Shown: positions 11,279 to 23,870 of the stretch, piece by piece | Layout: the number at the start of each line of letters is the position of its first letter | How positions within the stretch are numbered: the stretch's first letter is position 1 | Source of the DNA: Phycomyces blakesleeanus NRRL 1555(-) | Taxonomy: Eukaryota > Mucoromycota > Mucoromycetes > Mucorales > Phycomycetaceae | Assembly: GCF_001638985.1 (NCBI RefSeq) | Contig: NW_017265150.1 | Coordinates: 248,001 to 312,000, forward strand | Length of the DNA: 64,000 nucleotides | Direction of reading: 5' to 3' | The notes under the pieces: model-generated | What the model saw: the letters and a program-made list of their open reading frames with translations, nothing else | Database searches by the model: none | What the model was told of the DNA's origin: nothing | Translations under genes and position numbers: made by a program

Positions 11279-12557
11279 AAATAGTTAAAACCAGTCACAC
11301 CATCATCTAATTAATTATATAATCCTATAGTATAGTATAGTCTAATGATTGTAGAAATCATATGAATAAGATATGCTCTTTAACCTACACAGTAGTTCCC
11401 CATCTATACTTACGATGCTCACGACTTGCATTAGTGGTTTAAATGCACTCACGAGCGCTCTCTTGTCTCCTTCTCTATTAGGACAAGTTGGCGCATAGCA
11501 TATGCCGGGCTGCTTAGGTGTACAAGTCGGGACATAGCACGCAGTAAGGGCAGTAATTACCCCTTTTATTTTGGACGCTTTTTTAGGGTCGCTACTTATG
11601 TCATCGCTGTCTATGAGCGTAAAGATTTCGTCCTTTGACTCGATAACCGAATTGGCCTTGACCGAACGTGGGGATAGTCGTGTGGGTAAGAAAACGGGCG
11701 CTGGGCTGTGCCAGAGCAAGTTGACGAGTGCAGTACAGTCTTGCTTGGATACCCGATCGGCAAACACTTTTACTAGGGCTGACTATAGTTATACAAGCAC
11801 CAGAGGGGGGGTTATATAACTATCTATTTTTTTTTTCTTTGGTAGCTCTTTTTTTTATATTTCTTACCACTGCTTCATCACCTGTAAAGGCATTTTCTAT
11901 AATGTCGTCACAATTTAGCTGACGAGTTTTACGATAAAAGCGGATACGTTTTATAAACGTGGCTCTAAGACAGGAAAGGCATGCGTATGGTGAGACCGCG
12001 TCTCTGCCGTAGACAACTGACCGGTGCTGCGAGACTGTCCGAAGATGCTGTTGGTGCTGCCGATAGTCTGAGGATTTGTATTTTTGTGGTACGGGTGTAC
12101 GGGTGTACTGTGAATTGGTGGAAGTGTATAGGGCATTTGAGGGTGCAGGTTGAAACAGAGACCGTGTTGTTGTTTCTCGGCTAGTTTGGCGTCGGATAAT
12201 ATGGTGTGGCTGGCTGTTTGCGAGATTCTCTGGAGTCTATTAAAGTATGTGTGTACGTATTTTTTTTTGTTTGTTTGTGGAAGAGGGGATAAGGACTTGT
12301 TGAAAATATATAAATGTTTTTTTTTGCTGTTGTTGTTGTTGGTGGCAGTACTTTACATTTGGAATTTCAAGGTGTTCTCGTTCGCTACCCTGGACTCTAG
12401 TGGTCACTGAGCGTATAACGTAAGGGTAACCTGGTTGGTAGGTGGAGTTTTGAAGGTGTGTTTGAACCCATTGATCAAGACCAATATTGGGAGAAGACTT
12501 GAGCGGCCGACTTTTTGGATCTATACCTTCTGAAAGAGGTTCTGAATAGCCCATCAT
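8163..12557 (-). CDS. Rho1-type guanine nucleotide exchange factor (DEP-DH-PH-CNH, Rom2/Tus1-like)
   Basis: About twelve exons give roughly 1,050 residues. It starts at MMGYSEPLSEG with a polar N-terminal region. A DEP domain follows (KTRQLNCDDIIENAFTGDEA, TALVNLLWHS, then TALTACYVPTCTPKQPG and CYAPTCP, a fungal RhoGEF signature). The DH domain begins at SLPAEEITRQELMFELIYTE (about 11,040) and continues through 10,700-10,310 (YSQRNEEFGLL, LGFRNILLQPVRRS). A PH domain follows (LLRHGNVKI, VLDNFLLLVK, CLAFKTSEEVCSW). The C-terminal third (about 9,660 to 8,163) is a CNH domain split by several introns (LLVLAGKVLLGY-like, AVFGDTGSP, ERALVCYNKVVFYI). This is the layout of yeast Rom1/Rom2, which activate Rho1 and so the cell-wall integrity pathway and glucan synthase at sites of growth. 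One intron in the N-terminal part uses GTCAGT. Small-exon limits are approximate. Confidence 0.85.
11235..11275. repeat. (CA)n microsatellite in a RhoGEF intron
   Basis: About 20 CA units in the intron between the DEP-side exon and the DH-side exon of the RhoGEF gene. Confidence 0.9.
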
Positions 12558-13373
12558 TATGGTAAAGCTTTTATCATATATGTATTATATGTATTTGTGT
12601 GTCCACTTTGAAGCAGAGTAAAGAAAGGCAAAAAGGACAAGAAAGAAAATGAAAAGAATGGATTCGAATATCTTGGAAAACTCGGTCATTTTGCTCATAT
12701 TTTCGTCTGTTTTTAGTATCTTATTTAAAGTACAGGCCGTTACACTTGAACGCCCGGAAGAGTTTGGAGGAGAAAAGATGAGGAGGTACAAGAAAAACAA
12801 GAGCACAAGCAAGAGAGATTTTATTTCCCAAAAGGAACAGAGCCCGATCGTCAATTGCTCATCAAGGCCTTTCTTATATATCAATAAATAAATAAATGAA
12901 CAACAACGAAAATGACCACCCCTTCCAAAAAAAGGAATAAATCAAGGTTTTTTCTTATTTGGCTCACAAAATAATAATAATAATTGACAACCTTGATGTT
13001 TCAATTAGTAAAGAAAAAGAAAAAAAGAACTTCAAGGTTTTGGGTATGTCAAGACGTGTGTGTAGGCCAATCATATCTCCGCGATCCTGAGCACACTTCA
13101 CATGGACTACTTTCCCTCCTTTAAATAAAACCAACACTGTCATCATCACCACCATTATCATACAGTACCGATTAGTCTTTACATATCTAATTATCCCGGC
13201 AATTCTGTATGATTAGATAACAAAAATAATAATAATGAGTATGTTCTATATCATAGCATGAGCAATATGAGTTTATGCAAAACCAAAAGAAAAAAAAACA
13301 AAGAAAAGAAAAGATGTAGGTATGTAAAGAAAGTATATGTGATGCAAGGTAAGTTAGTGTATATGGATTAGAT
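12558..13373. other. Intergenic region between RhoGEF start and wc-1 stop
   Basis: Upstream region of the RhoGEF and 3' flank of wc-1. An open frame at 12,649-12,891 on the plus strand starts with ATG and has a hydrophobic stretch, but no known motif and no other support. The minus-strand phrase FKGGKVVHVKCAQDRGDM near 13,050-13,120 is open but isolated. Neither is called as a gene. Confidence 0.45.
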
Positions 13374-15749
13374 TTAGATGGCTGTGATTTTAGGCCTTGT
13401 CTGGATGGTTTTAGCATAACGTAAACCACATGCATTACACAGCTCTTTTGGACCATTTGGTCCTCTTCTCCATTCAGGTGAGTCTTGGGACTGGCACTGT
13501 GCACACATCTTGGAAATCTCCTGAATATGTTTTCTCTTTCTTTGCTATATACATGCATACATATCAAAGCATTAATACCCTTAGCCAACCACATATATAT
13601 ATATATATATATATATAATTAGATTATGATTATGATTACAAACCTTCTTGCGTTTGGGCCCAGAGAGAGATTCTATTTGCTCATGAAGTCTCTTGTTGGC
13701 CAACTGAAGTTGATGGAGCTCATATTGCCAACTGGTTCCACGCGTGGGCTCAATCTCGGAAAATACATTCTCTTGGAGATTGTTATCTGTCCTGAACATT
13801 TCTTCTCTGCCAAGCCGTGTCTGGACCAGCGCAAATGCAGGCTCGCTTTGAAAAGAAGACACGTCTCCGGGATAGAATGTGGAAGTTACGGTAGAGTAGT
13901 TACCCTTTTCGTTAAGAATCGAATGCTGGAGATTGACTCGCTGACCTTGGCGGACCAGGTCAAATGCACGGCTCATGTCCGGGATCTCATGGTTTGGAAT
14001 ATATTGGTAAATCGAGGCTCCTTCTAGTGACTCTGCAGAAAATCCAATTGTTTCTTGACACTTTGCTGCCACATGTAGATACAGACCGGCCAGACTGGTT
14101 TTTGCCCAAAACTCTGTTCCTTCCAAAGAAGTCGAGCAAATATCTCGCCAGTGGAGCTTGTAAACCGGCCTCTGTCTGCCTGAAAGCACAAGACATTTGC
14201 GGCTCTTGCTTTGGTCCATGTGCAGCCTTCCACGACATTCCATCCACATGTATCCAGAATACTTGCGTCGTACACGAAACAAAAGGTCGACCACCTTTCC
14301 ACTGTTTCCACTTGCAGCCGCTTCTTTTATTTCCCGCATCACCGGCACAATGTCCGATGGGTGGCAGATCGAGCTGAGAGACTTCCCGAGCAGATCTTCA
14401 GGTTCGTATTCCAGCAGATTCTTGGCCGCTCCGGAGCAATAGAGGAAGAAGCCCTTGAGAGACACAACATGGATAAAGTCGTCTGATTGGTCTAATATCA
14501 ACTTGTTCCATTCCAGCAGATAACTCTGTTCATTTTCTGAATCGCATCTGGACCTAGCCGACTTGGATTTCACGAGTGCCATGACTTCGGGATTAGTCAG
14601 GAAACTATAAGTGCTTCCCAGGCTAGGAAGCTCACGAAAATAATCATCCATTTGGTCCAATATGGCCTCTGCAAAATGACTTGGATTGTTAGTCACTAGT
14701 CAAATCATATTGGGTCGACAATTGTAACTTACTGTCTGGCAATTGGAGCGGCAAGGGGTTTTGCTGATAATTTATCATATATGTGCCATCTTTTTTTTTT
14801 ATTTTTTAATACGAAAAATATAATAAATTATTACCATTTCAAATAACAGCAGCTTTTTTTTTTAAAAAAAAAAAAAAAAAAAAAGGTAGCCTTTATGTCT
14901 GTGGGGGGGTTGAATTATGATTACTTACCCTTCATTTTCTCCATAATAGAATTTGGCTGCTCTACCAAATCCACCTGCAATCCGACATAATAGGCAACCT
15001 CACCTTGATTATCAAGGAGTGGAATGACTGTAATGAGGTTTACAAAAGCCTACATTTTTGATTTTGGAGATTTACTTCCATTAGCTTCTATGGTCAAAAC
15101 AATAAACCTAAAATTGCTTCTTTTTTTTTTTCTTTTTCTTTTTTGTGCTTACCTGGCCTCCTTTACGATAATTAATAATGCTTGCTTGATGTTCTCTATT
15201 TTGAATCAACTGGGCTTTTAGGTGGTAGACAGCCTGATTGTCTGTGTGGCGTCTTCGTGATCCTCCGGTTACAAGACCATCTGGTGCCTGTAGAAATCGA
15301 CAATTCTTCCCCAAGATTTCGTTTGAACTGTAGCCTGTCAGGGTCTCAAATGCTGGCGAGCAGTAAATAATCGGGCAATCGTATTGACGAGCATCGGATA
15401 CCAAAAATGAACAAGACAAGTCAATCGGACCCAAATGTATTTCAGGGTTAGGTCTAAAAAAAAAAAAAGAGAAATGTTCACAATTGTTCAATAAAGATAA
15501 TATATATATATATAGATATATAGATATATATTATTCGATATTATATTACCTGTTCGCAAGACTTGAGAGAACTTGAATCATATCAAATCCTGAATTCGAA
15601 TAGACGCCTGCTATCGGAGCCGATGGTGTTCGTACAGGGGCAGCTTGTACTTCAAGAGGTGCAATTGTTTCGTCGAATAGTTCAAAGGCTGGCATGCATA
15701 CTGGCTCTTCTTCTAGTGTAAGAGTAGATATGTCACAGTACTGAGGCAT
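13374..15749 (-). CDS. wc-1: White Collar 1-type blue-light photoreceptor and GATA factor
   Basis: Exons join in phase to 633 residues. Start [10 protein letters not shown] at 15,749. A LOV domain spans about residues 75-195: [19 protein letters not shown], then [12 protein letters not shown] with the photoactive Cys at 118, a WC-1-type insertion, NYRKGGQ and [12 protein letters not shown]. Two PAS domains follow (about 255-380 and 390-520; [46 protein letters not shown]). A basic patch (PKRKK, QRKRK) is formed across the last splice junction. A C-terminal GATA finger follows: CAQC, 18 residues, [10 protein letters not shown], ending at ITAI. LOV binds FAD, and light makes a Cys-flavin adduct; with a WC-2 partner the protein drives light-induced transcription. 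Mucoralean fungi have several WC-1 paralogues (madA, wcoA and wcoB in Phycomyces) and I cannot tell which this is. All flavin-binding and zinc residues seem intact. Confidence 0.92.
14854..14884. repeat. T10-A21 tract palindrome
   Basis: A T run followed directly by an A run, in an intron of wc-1. Similar T(n)A(n) pairs occur at 6,262-6,279, 54,464-54,483, 59,544-59,559 and 60,451-60,469. Each can fold into a perfect hairpin in single-stranded form. Confidence 0.8.
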
Positions 15750-15975
15750 TGTAATATATGTATGTATGTATATATATATATAAAAGTAAAAAATAAAAAT
15801 AAAAATAAAATAAAAAAATGCAAAAGAAGAAGTAGATTATTTATTATTTAAAATTACAAAAACCAAGTATTTATGCGTGAAAAGGAAATTGACAAAAAAA
15901 AATGTTCCCTGAACGATTATTGGCCGAATGCTTACAATACAGTGCCTTCCGAATCGGCACTTCTCGATCGCCCAG

Positions 15976-16026
<51 letters not shown>

Positions 16027-16261
16027 ATAGATAGATAGGTACACGTACACAGAGAGGGAGGGAGAGAGGGAGGGAGAGAAAGAGGGAGAGGAACAGAGAA
16101 GTAACTTTCCCAATACAGGCCCCGCGTAACCCGTTCTTTACACACCACTTTCATTTAAATATTTAATATATATATTTATATATATATTTATATTATTATT
16201 ATTAAATAATATATATATATATATTTCTTATTCTTATTAATATTCTCTTCTCTTCATCATC
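15750..16261. promoter_or_regulatory. Shared upstream region between wc-1 and the MAP kinase
   Basis: The two start codons point away from each other across 512 bases. The region contains a compound (TA)n-(TG)n tract at about 15,978-16,026, a G/A-rich stretch near 16,052-16,094 and TA-rich DNA up to the MAPK start. No specific transcription-factor site could be assigned with confidence. Bidirectional promoter activity is inferred only from the arrangement. Confidence 0.5.
15978..16026. repeat. Compound (AT)n-(GT)n microsatellite
   Basis: About 15 AT units followed by about 9 GT units in the wc-1/MAPK intergenic region. Confidence 0.9.
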
Positions 16262-18148
<1,887 letters not shown>

Positions 18149-18812
18149 ATCAATCAACGCTAAAAAAACCCCCCCACAAGTCGAACAAGTTTCGACAAAT
18201 ATCAATCAACCGATTGATCTCTCGAGAAATTTCATTCATTAATTAATTAATCGATTAATTAATCAATTAATCAATTAATCAATCAATCAATTAATCGATC
18301 AATCAACCCAATCAACCAAGCAGGCAAACAAACAAATAAGCAAGCAGGCAAACAAACAAGCAGACCAATAAAGAAAATAAAACAAAACAAAACAAATAAA
18401 TAAATAAACACAGCCGTATAGTTATTATCGTTAAACTGTTGTGATTCTAAATATGATGATGGTGAGTATTGAAAGTACAAGAGGTTATTCTACAAGCACA
18501 ACTTAGCGCCAGGGCGCAGAGGAAAGGATAAAATGGATAGAGCCAAAAAAGAAAGAAAGAAAGAAAGAAAGAAAGGCACAAAGAAAATAAGGGAAAGAAG
18601 GAAAAGAGACAGGCTGTAAAGAAAAGGGGTTTAGAGCAGGTTGGCTTCATGCTGGAGATGAGTCACACAGCCTTGATGATTGGCCTGGTATTTCTGAATA
18701 CCGACACTGGTTGATTTGTTCATTCACCTGATTTTATCTCTCTCTCTCTTTTTTTTTTATTTTTTTCTTTATTTCCTTGTCTTCAAGTCTGTTAGTTCTG
18801 AAGAGCGATGCC
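18149..18812. other. Intergenic region with AATC and AAAG repeats
   Basis: Downstream of the MAPK. A degenerate AATC/AATT tandem array fills about 18,229-18,306, followed by CAAAC/CAAG-like repeats to 18,410 and a GAAA run near 18,549-18,574. A short ATG-led stretch at 18,650-18,690 followed by a possible GTATTT donor could be an upstream exon of the GATA factor gene. The pyrimidine-rich stretch at 18,740-18,785 could then be its 3' splice site or simply promoter. Confidence 0.45.
18229..18306. repeat. Degenerate AATC/AATT tandem repeat
   Basis: Tetranucleotide-like units (AATT, AATC, CGAT variants) repeat with substitutions over about 80 bases, so this is an older array than the clean microsatellites nearby. 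Confidence 0.8.
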
Positions 18813-20259
18813 ATGAGTCACTCCTTTGGGTCATCTCGCAATTCATTCCGTCCTACTGAACAACACATGGAAAGAGAAGGCTCGTTTTCAGCCTCTCCTT
18901 CGTCAGCCGCTGCAGCCCTACTGTCCGACTCACTTTTCCCACCTAGAAAACCAAAAGGAATGGTGGAAGACGATGAAGACGACGAAGACGACGAGGAATC
19001 AGACAGCCGTCCGAAAGAGGATCCCTTGGCAACACAAGTTTGGCGATTGTACACCAAGGCAAAGGACAACCTACCGAACGGCTCCCGACTCGAGAACCTG
19101 ACCTGGCGGATGATGGCTATGACGCTCAAAAAGAAGGCCGAACGCACAGCTCAGGCTCAGGCTGACAGTACAGACTCTCCCCCGCCTCCAGATGACACCA
19201 CAGCTCTGCTGTCTTCTTCTGCACCTCTTTATGGACAGCAAATGCTAGGGTATCCAAAGCATGATCCAAATGTGCTGGTGTATGGATCTGCACGCGCCTC
19301 GTCCCTTGTAAGCCTTTTCGTTATATTTCTTTAGCTAACCCACACATTCTCTTTACATTTCTTTTAAAAAAAAATTCTAGAGCACACCTTATTATTCCCA
19401 TGGAGGTGGCACTTCCAGTATAACTATTCCAGCAGACTCGGATATGGATTATCAGCCAGAATCTTTTATCGATCTTTCCAGCCATCCCTCTTACCCCTCT
19501 TATCATTCATCTGGTCAGCAATTTGGACTTTCTCAGACACCGCTCACACCAACCCAGCCATCTCAACCCAACACATTGTACCCTACACAGTCAGTCACCG
19601 CAGAAAAATATAATGGACCTGTTCATGCCGGTGCTCTTAGCTTTGAAGAAATTCTCAATATATACTATAATACTCCAAAACCATCCATTGCAGAATCACC
19701 TTCTGTGGAAACACCGCCACCACCACCACCACAACAACCACAACAACCACAACAACCACAACAACCACAACCACAGCCTCCAAAACCAATAACAATCTCA
19801 TCAAATACGTCAAATATAACCACAGAGGGAGTCCGACAGCGGTCTGTAGGAAGTATGAGTGCATTTCGTATCTCTCAATCACCTGTCGAACACGAACCCT
19901 CCTTACGTCCTATTCGTCATCTTCCTGATCGTGCGCTCGACCCCCCGTCAAATACCTCGCCAGATGACAGTAAAAGAGATCCATCTGCTGCTGTCAGATG
20001 TACAAACTGCTCAACCACCACAACTCCCCTGTGGCGACGTAACCCCGAAGGACTTCCACTTTGTAATGCATGCGGACTATTTCTCAAACTGCACGGAGTT
20101 GTTCGCCCTTTGAGTCTCAAGACAGATATCATCAAAAAACGTAACCGGAGTGGATCTACAGCTGCAGTGAATACTAATAATACCACCACAAATATTAGTC
20201 ATATTAGTCATATCAGTAGTATTGGTAGTATTAATATTAGTAGTAGTAACAGTAGTGGC

Positions 20260-20300
<41 letters not shown>

Positions 20301-21055
20301 TAATAATAATAACAATAACAATAGTATTTTGGTTGGGAATAAGATCAACAAAGGCAAGACTCCTGCTTTTCTCCAAGCTGTATATTCCGCACCTTCCCCT
20401 GCTTCTTCAACTACTGCTGAGCCTATTTCAATTGACCCCACGCCTGTCAGTGGACTTTCGGTATCACTTCCACACACCTCAGTTCGTATTACAAGCGGCG
20501 GAGGTTCTGGGGGTCGACCACTGGCTGTCACTCCTGCCCAGTGGCCTTCAGAAACACTCAACAAACGCCAACGACGTAGGTCTCTGAGTGATAAACGCCA
20601 ACAATCTAAACTGCAGTCTCAGACACAGTCACCTACTACTCCCGGATCATTACCTAACCAATCTCCTTTTGGTGGTGGTGGTGGTGGTAATGAAGGGTTC
20701 GGTAAGGTGCTTTTACCGAGAAGACAGCCGCCATTTGTGTCAATTGAACCCCAAATGCATGTGACCCACCAGAATCCCTGGCCTACTACTCCAACACAAA
20801 TCGGTTCATTTAGTCAGCCTTCTTTACATCCATCTTCATTTCCTCTCCACCTTACCCCAGATCAACTTCAGCAATTGATGATGCTACAACAAGCCACACA
20901 AGCAGCAGCAGCAGCTACTGGGGGGAACAGTATTGTAGGTGGAGGTGGAGGTGGAGGTGGGGGAATAGATCATCAATATGATTTTTCAAAAGATGTAATG
21001 GACTATGATCCTTCTCCGGCTGGTTCGCTTGATCGACGAAAATCTCATTGGCGAT

Positions 21056-21057
<2 letters not shown>
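18813..21057 (+). CDS. areA: AreA/NIT2-class GATA transcription factor
   Basis: Two exons, 18813-19307 and 19381-21057, give 723 residues from [10 protein letters not shown]. An acidic run lies at about 52-62. The conserved AreA N-terminal motif lies at about 71-108 ([37 protein letters not shown]). A long Pro/Gln and Ser/Thr-rich region precedes a GATA finger at 372-396: CTNC, 17 residues, [20 protein letters not shown] and KKRNR. The finger and its basic tail are those of nitrogen regulators such as AreA and NIT2, which bind GATA sites and switch on use of poor nitrogen sources. After the finger come an Asn tract (20,260-20,330, mostly AAT codons), Gly runs near 20,670 and 20,940 and an Ala run. 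The typical AreA C-terminal residues are not seen. There may be an upstream exon, because the frame stays open upstream to 18,777. Confidence 0.85.
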
Positions 21058-21089
<32 letters not shown>

Positions 21090-21958
21090 GCACATAAGCA
21101 CATAAGCACAATTTTTCTTTATAAGTCTTTCCTTCATTGTATATGTATATGTATACAGAAAAGAAATATCCAGTATCTTTAAACAAACTCACAAACCCCA
21201 TTAACTGTACTTTCACGTCTCTTTTTTCTTCTATTTACTGTAAATGCTTTGGTTACCTTTCACATATCCGGATAAAGGAATGATAGCCTATTATAATGAA
21301 GGCCATTCTATTTACTTTATTCCTTTTTTTTTCTTTTATTTTAATTTTAATTTTATTTTTTACTTTTATTTTATAAAGAAAATATATATGTATATGAAAT
21401 CCTTTGTCGTTTTTATTTTATTTTTGTGCCTGTTCAAATGCTGTTGACCGGATCGACCCAACCAATATATTTGTTTCTTTTTTTTTTCAAAAAAAAAAAA
21501 GAAACGAGGTGTGGACTTGTAGCAATTTATTCATTACTATATATGTATAGTCGAGTTTGTTTTCGCCGTTTAACTTATTTAAAATTCAGCATATATTTTT
21601 AAGAAAAATCTATTTTGAATACTGAATACCCTCACAGTATTTCTCAAGCACTTCATTAAGCACTTTGTTAAGCTATATGCTAGGCACTCAGGGGAGAAGA
21701 AAGCAAAGATATCATTGTAGATATTGACAAAAATACATTTGGTAAATGTAAGTACCACTGGAATCATTCTGTCGAGTGATTACGGGTGTTTGGGTTTTGT
21801 ATTTGTTCACTTTTGTTTAACCTCCATACCCACATCCATGGTCCAACATAACTGCCTCTTACCATTTGTACAAGACTAGTGCTTAGCAAAATAAAAAGCA
21901 CGGCAAATTGATCTGCAAATGTCCTCTTTTTTCATATTTTATTTGTTCATTGGATATT
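21058..21958. other. 3' flank and AT-rich intergenic DNA
   Basis: Starts with a CAA run (21,058-21,090), the end or 3' UTR of the GATA factor gene. A long T-rich stretch (21,320-21,375) and a T/A-tract pair near 21,478-21,500 follow. No gene seen. Confidence 0.5.
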
Positions 21959-22345
21959 TTAGAGCCTCTCTTTGTTAAGACAGTTGTCAAAGCATTTAAC
22001 AGAATGGGAAACAAACACTTTGAAACCACTTGAATATAAAATATCGCATGCCTTGCTAATCCTAGACTTGAGTAATTCTTTTTCTAAAAGCGCTAATCGT
22101 TTTACTTTACTCTTGACGACTAACCAGAACTGCTCGATTGGATTCATTACAGAAGAATATGGAGAAAGATACACATACTAGTATCCCCGAGAATTGATAT
22201 TCTTACCTATATCGGTTTAATTGTGGATAGGAGCGTTATGCATGTCAAGATAATGCCCTTTTATTTCTGAATATCTGTCAATTTCATCATAATGGACAGG
22301 TTGCAGTGCGTTGTCATGAGGTTATAGACCTCTTGACAAACATAT
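21959..22345 (-). pseudogene. Tc1/mariner (IS630-like) transposase relic
   Basis: The minus strand reads GHYLDMHNAPIHN, a stop, then about 15 codons with another stop, then YLSPYSSVMNPIEQFWLVVK. The first piece matches the second Asp region of DDE transposases of the Tc1/IS630 group (usually Y.V.DNA..H). The second is the region with the catalytic Glu (LPPYSP.LNPIE..W). The frame is broken by at least two in-frame stops (near 22,175-22,222) and the motif is altered, so the element is dead. The downstream end is an open 71-codon frame to 21,959. No clear terminal inverted repeats were found by eye. This type of element is common in fungal gene-poor regions. Confidence 0.7.
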
Positions 22346-23236
22346 AATACTTTCAATGCGTTTGCCACTCATTAAGCTATTGTCACTTTCTTTTCTCTTT
22401 TAGGATGTTTTCTTTTGTTAGTAGTCATCTGTGATATAGTAGATGTCTTTGGGTATTCAATATGACCATTTTTTGTACCTTTTGTTTATTCGTGTTGTTT
22501 ATTTGCTTGGCCGCAATATTAAACATAACTTGTCTAAGTATTTAATTGGCAGTGCTAAACAAAACAATAGAGTATGCCCTGTGTTATAAAAGTATGTCGT
22601 ATCCCTTTTATTATTAAGCTTTATAAGTTTTGTCTGAAATGACCACAATTTGGTATAGTAATCAATGGTCCTTGGAGTGTGATAATATTGGCTTGGATAA
22701 CAGTAGTTGAGGAAAAACAAGAGAATAAAGTGATTTAAGCTCGTAAAAGATGATGCTTATAGAAGAGATGCTATTAGCTATTTACTCTGATATTGTTCGA
22801 TCCAATCGATCAAACCAAACTACATAAGCGATTAGGAGACACATATACATCGCTGGTTAATTAACGTCAAACTGCATTAGTTCATGCAAGTCTGAGTCCG
22901 TCTAAGCTGCAGCAATGCTAATTTACCCCTCTTTTTTTTTGCGCGTCTTTAAAGGTGAACCTTAAGGACATGCAAAAGAGACCAACACGAAGAATTAAGC
23001 ATAAAATCACCTACAATTGGTTTTTGGGGGTGTTACTGACAAACTGGCTGCTGGTTAGGTGATAAAATCTGACTTTATTAGCAAATCTGTTTTTTTTTTG
23101 GAAACCACAAATCACGACATTTACCAACACTGTCTAATAGGATCCAACGTTGGACTTAGATTTAACTGCTGCAGACAATTTTACAGCTGAGATCATTTAA
23201 AAGCAGCAATACTACTAATAATATAATGCTTGAAAA
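22346..23236. other. Gene-poor DNA, possibly transposon-derived
   Basis: AT-rich DNA with only short open frames. The minus-strand piece at 22,345-22,450 (MTTNKRKHPKREKK) may be the upstream part of the degraded transposase. Nothing else can be assigned. Confidence 0.4.
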
Positions 23237-23870
23237 GAAAGATTTATTATAATCGATCATCGTTCATGTTGTAGAGCTGTTCCAAATTGTCAGAAACAAT
23301 GACATCCTCACCGAAAGAAATTATTTTCAGCTGCTTGTCTATCTCCTCCTTCAGTTACTCAAGCTTCTTTTCTTCCTTCTGGCTTGGCTGGATATCTTTG
23401 TCATCTTCATCATCAGTGTTACTCTCGCCTGGGGAGTAATTCCTCAGCACAGCCTCTTCAGACCAAGGTGATCTTAGAGATTCAACACTATTCTCATCCC
23501 TGGCACCTAGTACAATAAGCTCTCTGCAAATAAACTGAGTACTAATTGCCTCAAGATGTTCAATATAGGCTTGTATTGTCAAGAGAGACTTCCGGTAGGT
23601 TAAGGTTTAGACAACTAGTCTTGATGGTTTTTTTTTGTTCAGAGTTAACGTTGTACTGTTTGAAGGATTAGGTAGCTTGTCCTCGCAAGTAAACACGTTC
23701 TTTTTGTCGGAAAAGAAGCACAAAATCATATCAACTTTGACATCTTTCTCTGACTGGGGAAGGACGCCAAGTTTCTTCAAGCTTTTTATCATGTTTGAGT
23801 GACATTCTGATCTCGCAATGCGAGATAAGCAAATTTCTTTCTTTCTTTTGTCGTAAACCCATCTATTCAA
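23237..23870 (-). pseudogene. Unknown ORF interrupted by two in-frame stops
   Basis: One minus-strand frame runs from about 23,870 to 23,237 and reads as protein throughout (SRIARSECHSNMIKSLKKL, FICRELIVLGARDENSV, ESNTDDEDDKDIQPSQKEEK, KEEIDKQLKIISFGEDVIV). It is broken by two stop codons (near 23,607 and 23,355). About 210 codons are covered in a constant frame. Constant frame with point nonsense changes is what a recently inactivated gene or element ORF looks like. No known domain is recognised. It could be a transposon accessory ORF, given the neighbourhood. Confidence 0.45.

Noticed and set aside
12649..12891. Plus-strand 80-codon frame with a hydrophobic N-terminal stretch
   Set aside because: Starts with ATG and looks weakly like a secreted peptide, but no homologue or promoter evidence; sits in the RhoGEF upstream region.
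20077..20587. Long Ile/Val- and Leu-rich antisense and shifted frames
   Set aside because: They come from reading the AAT repeat of the GATA factor in other frames.
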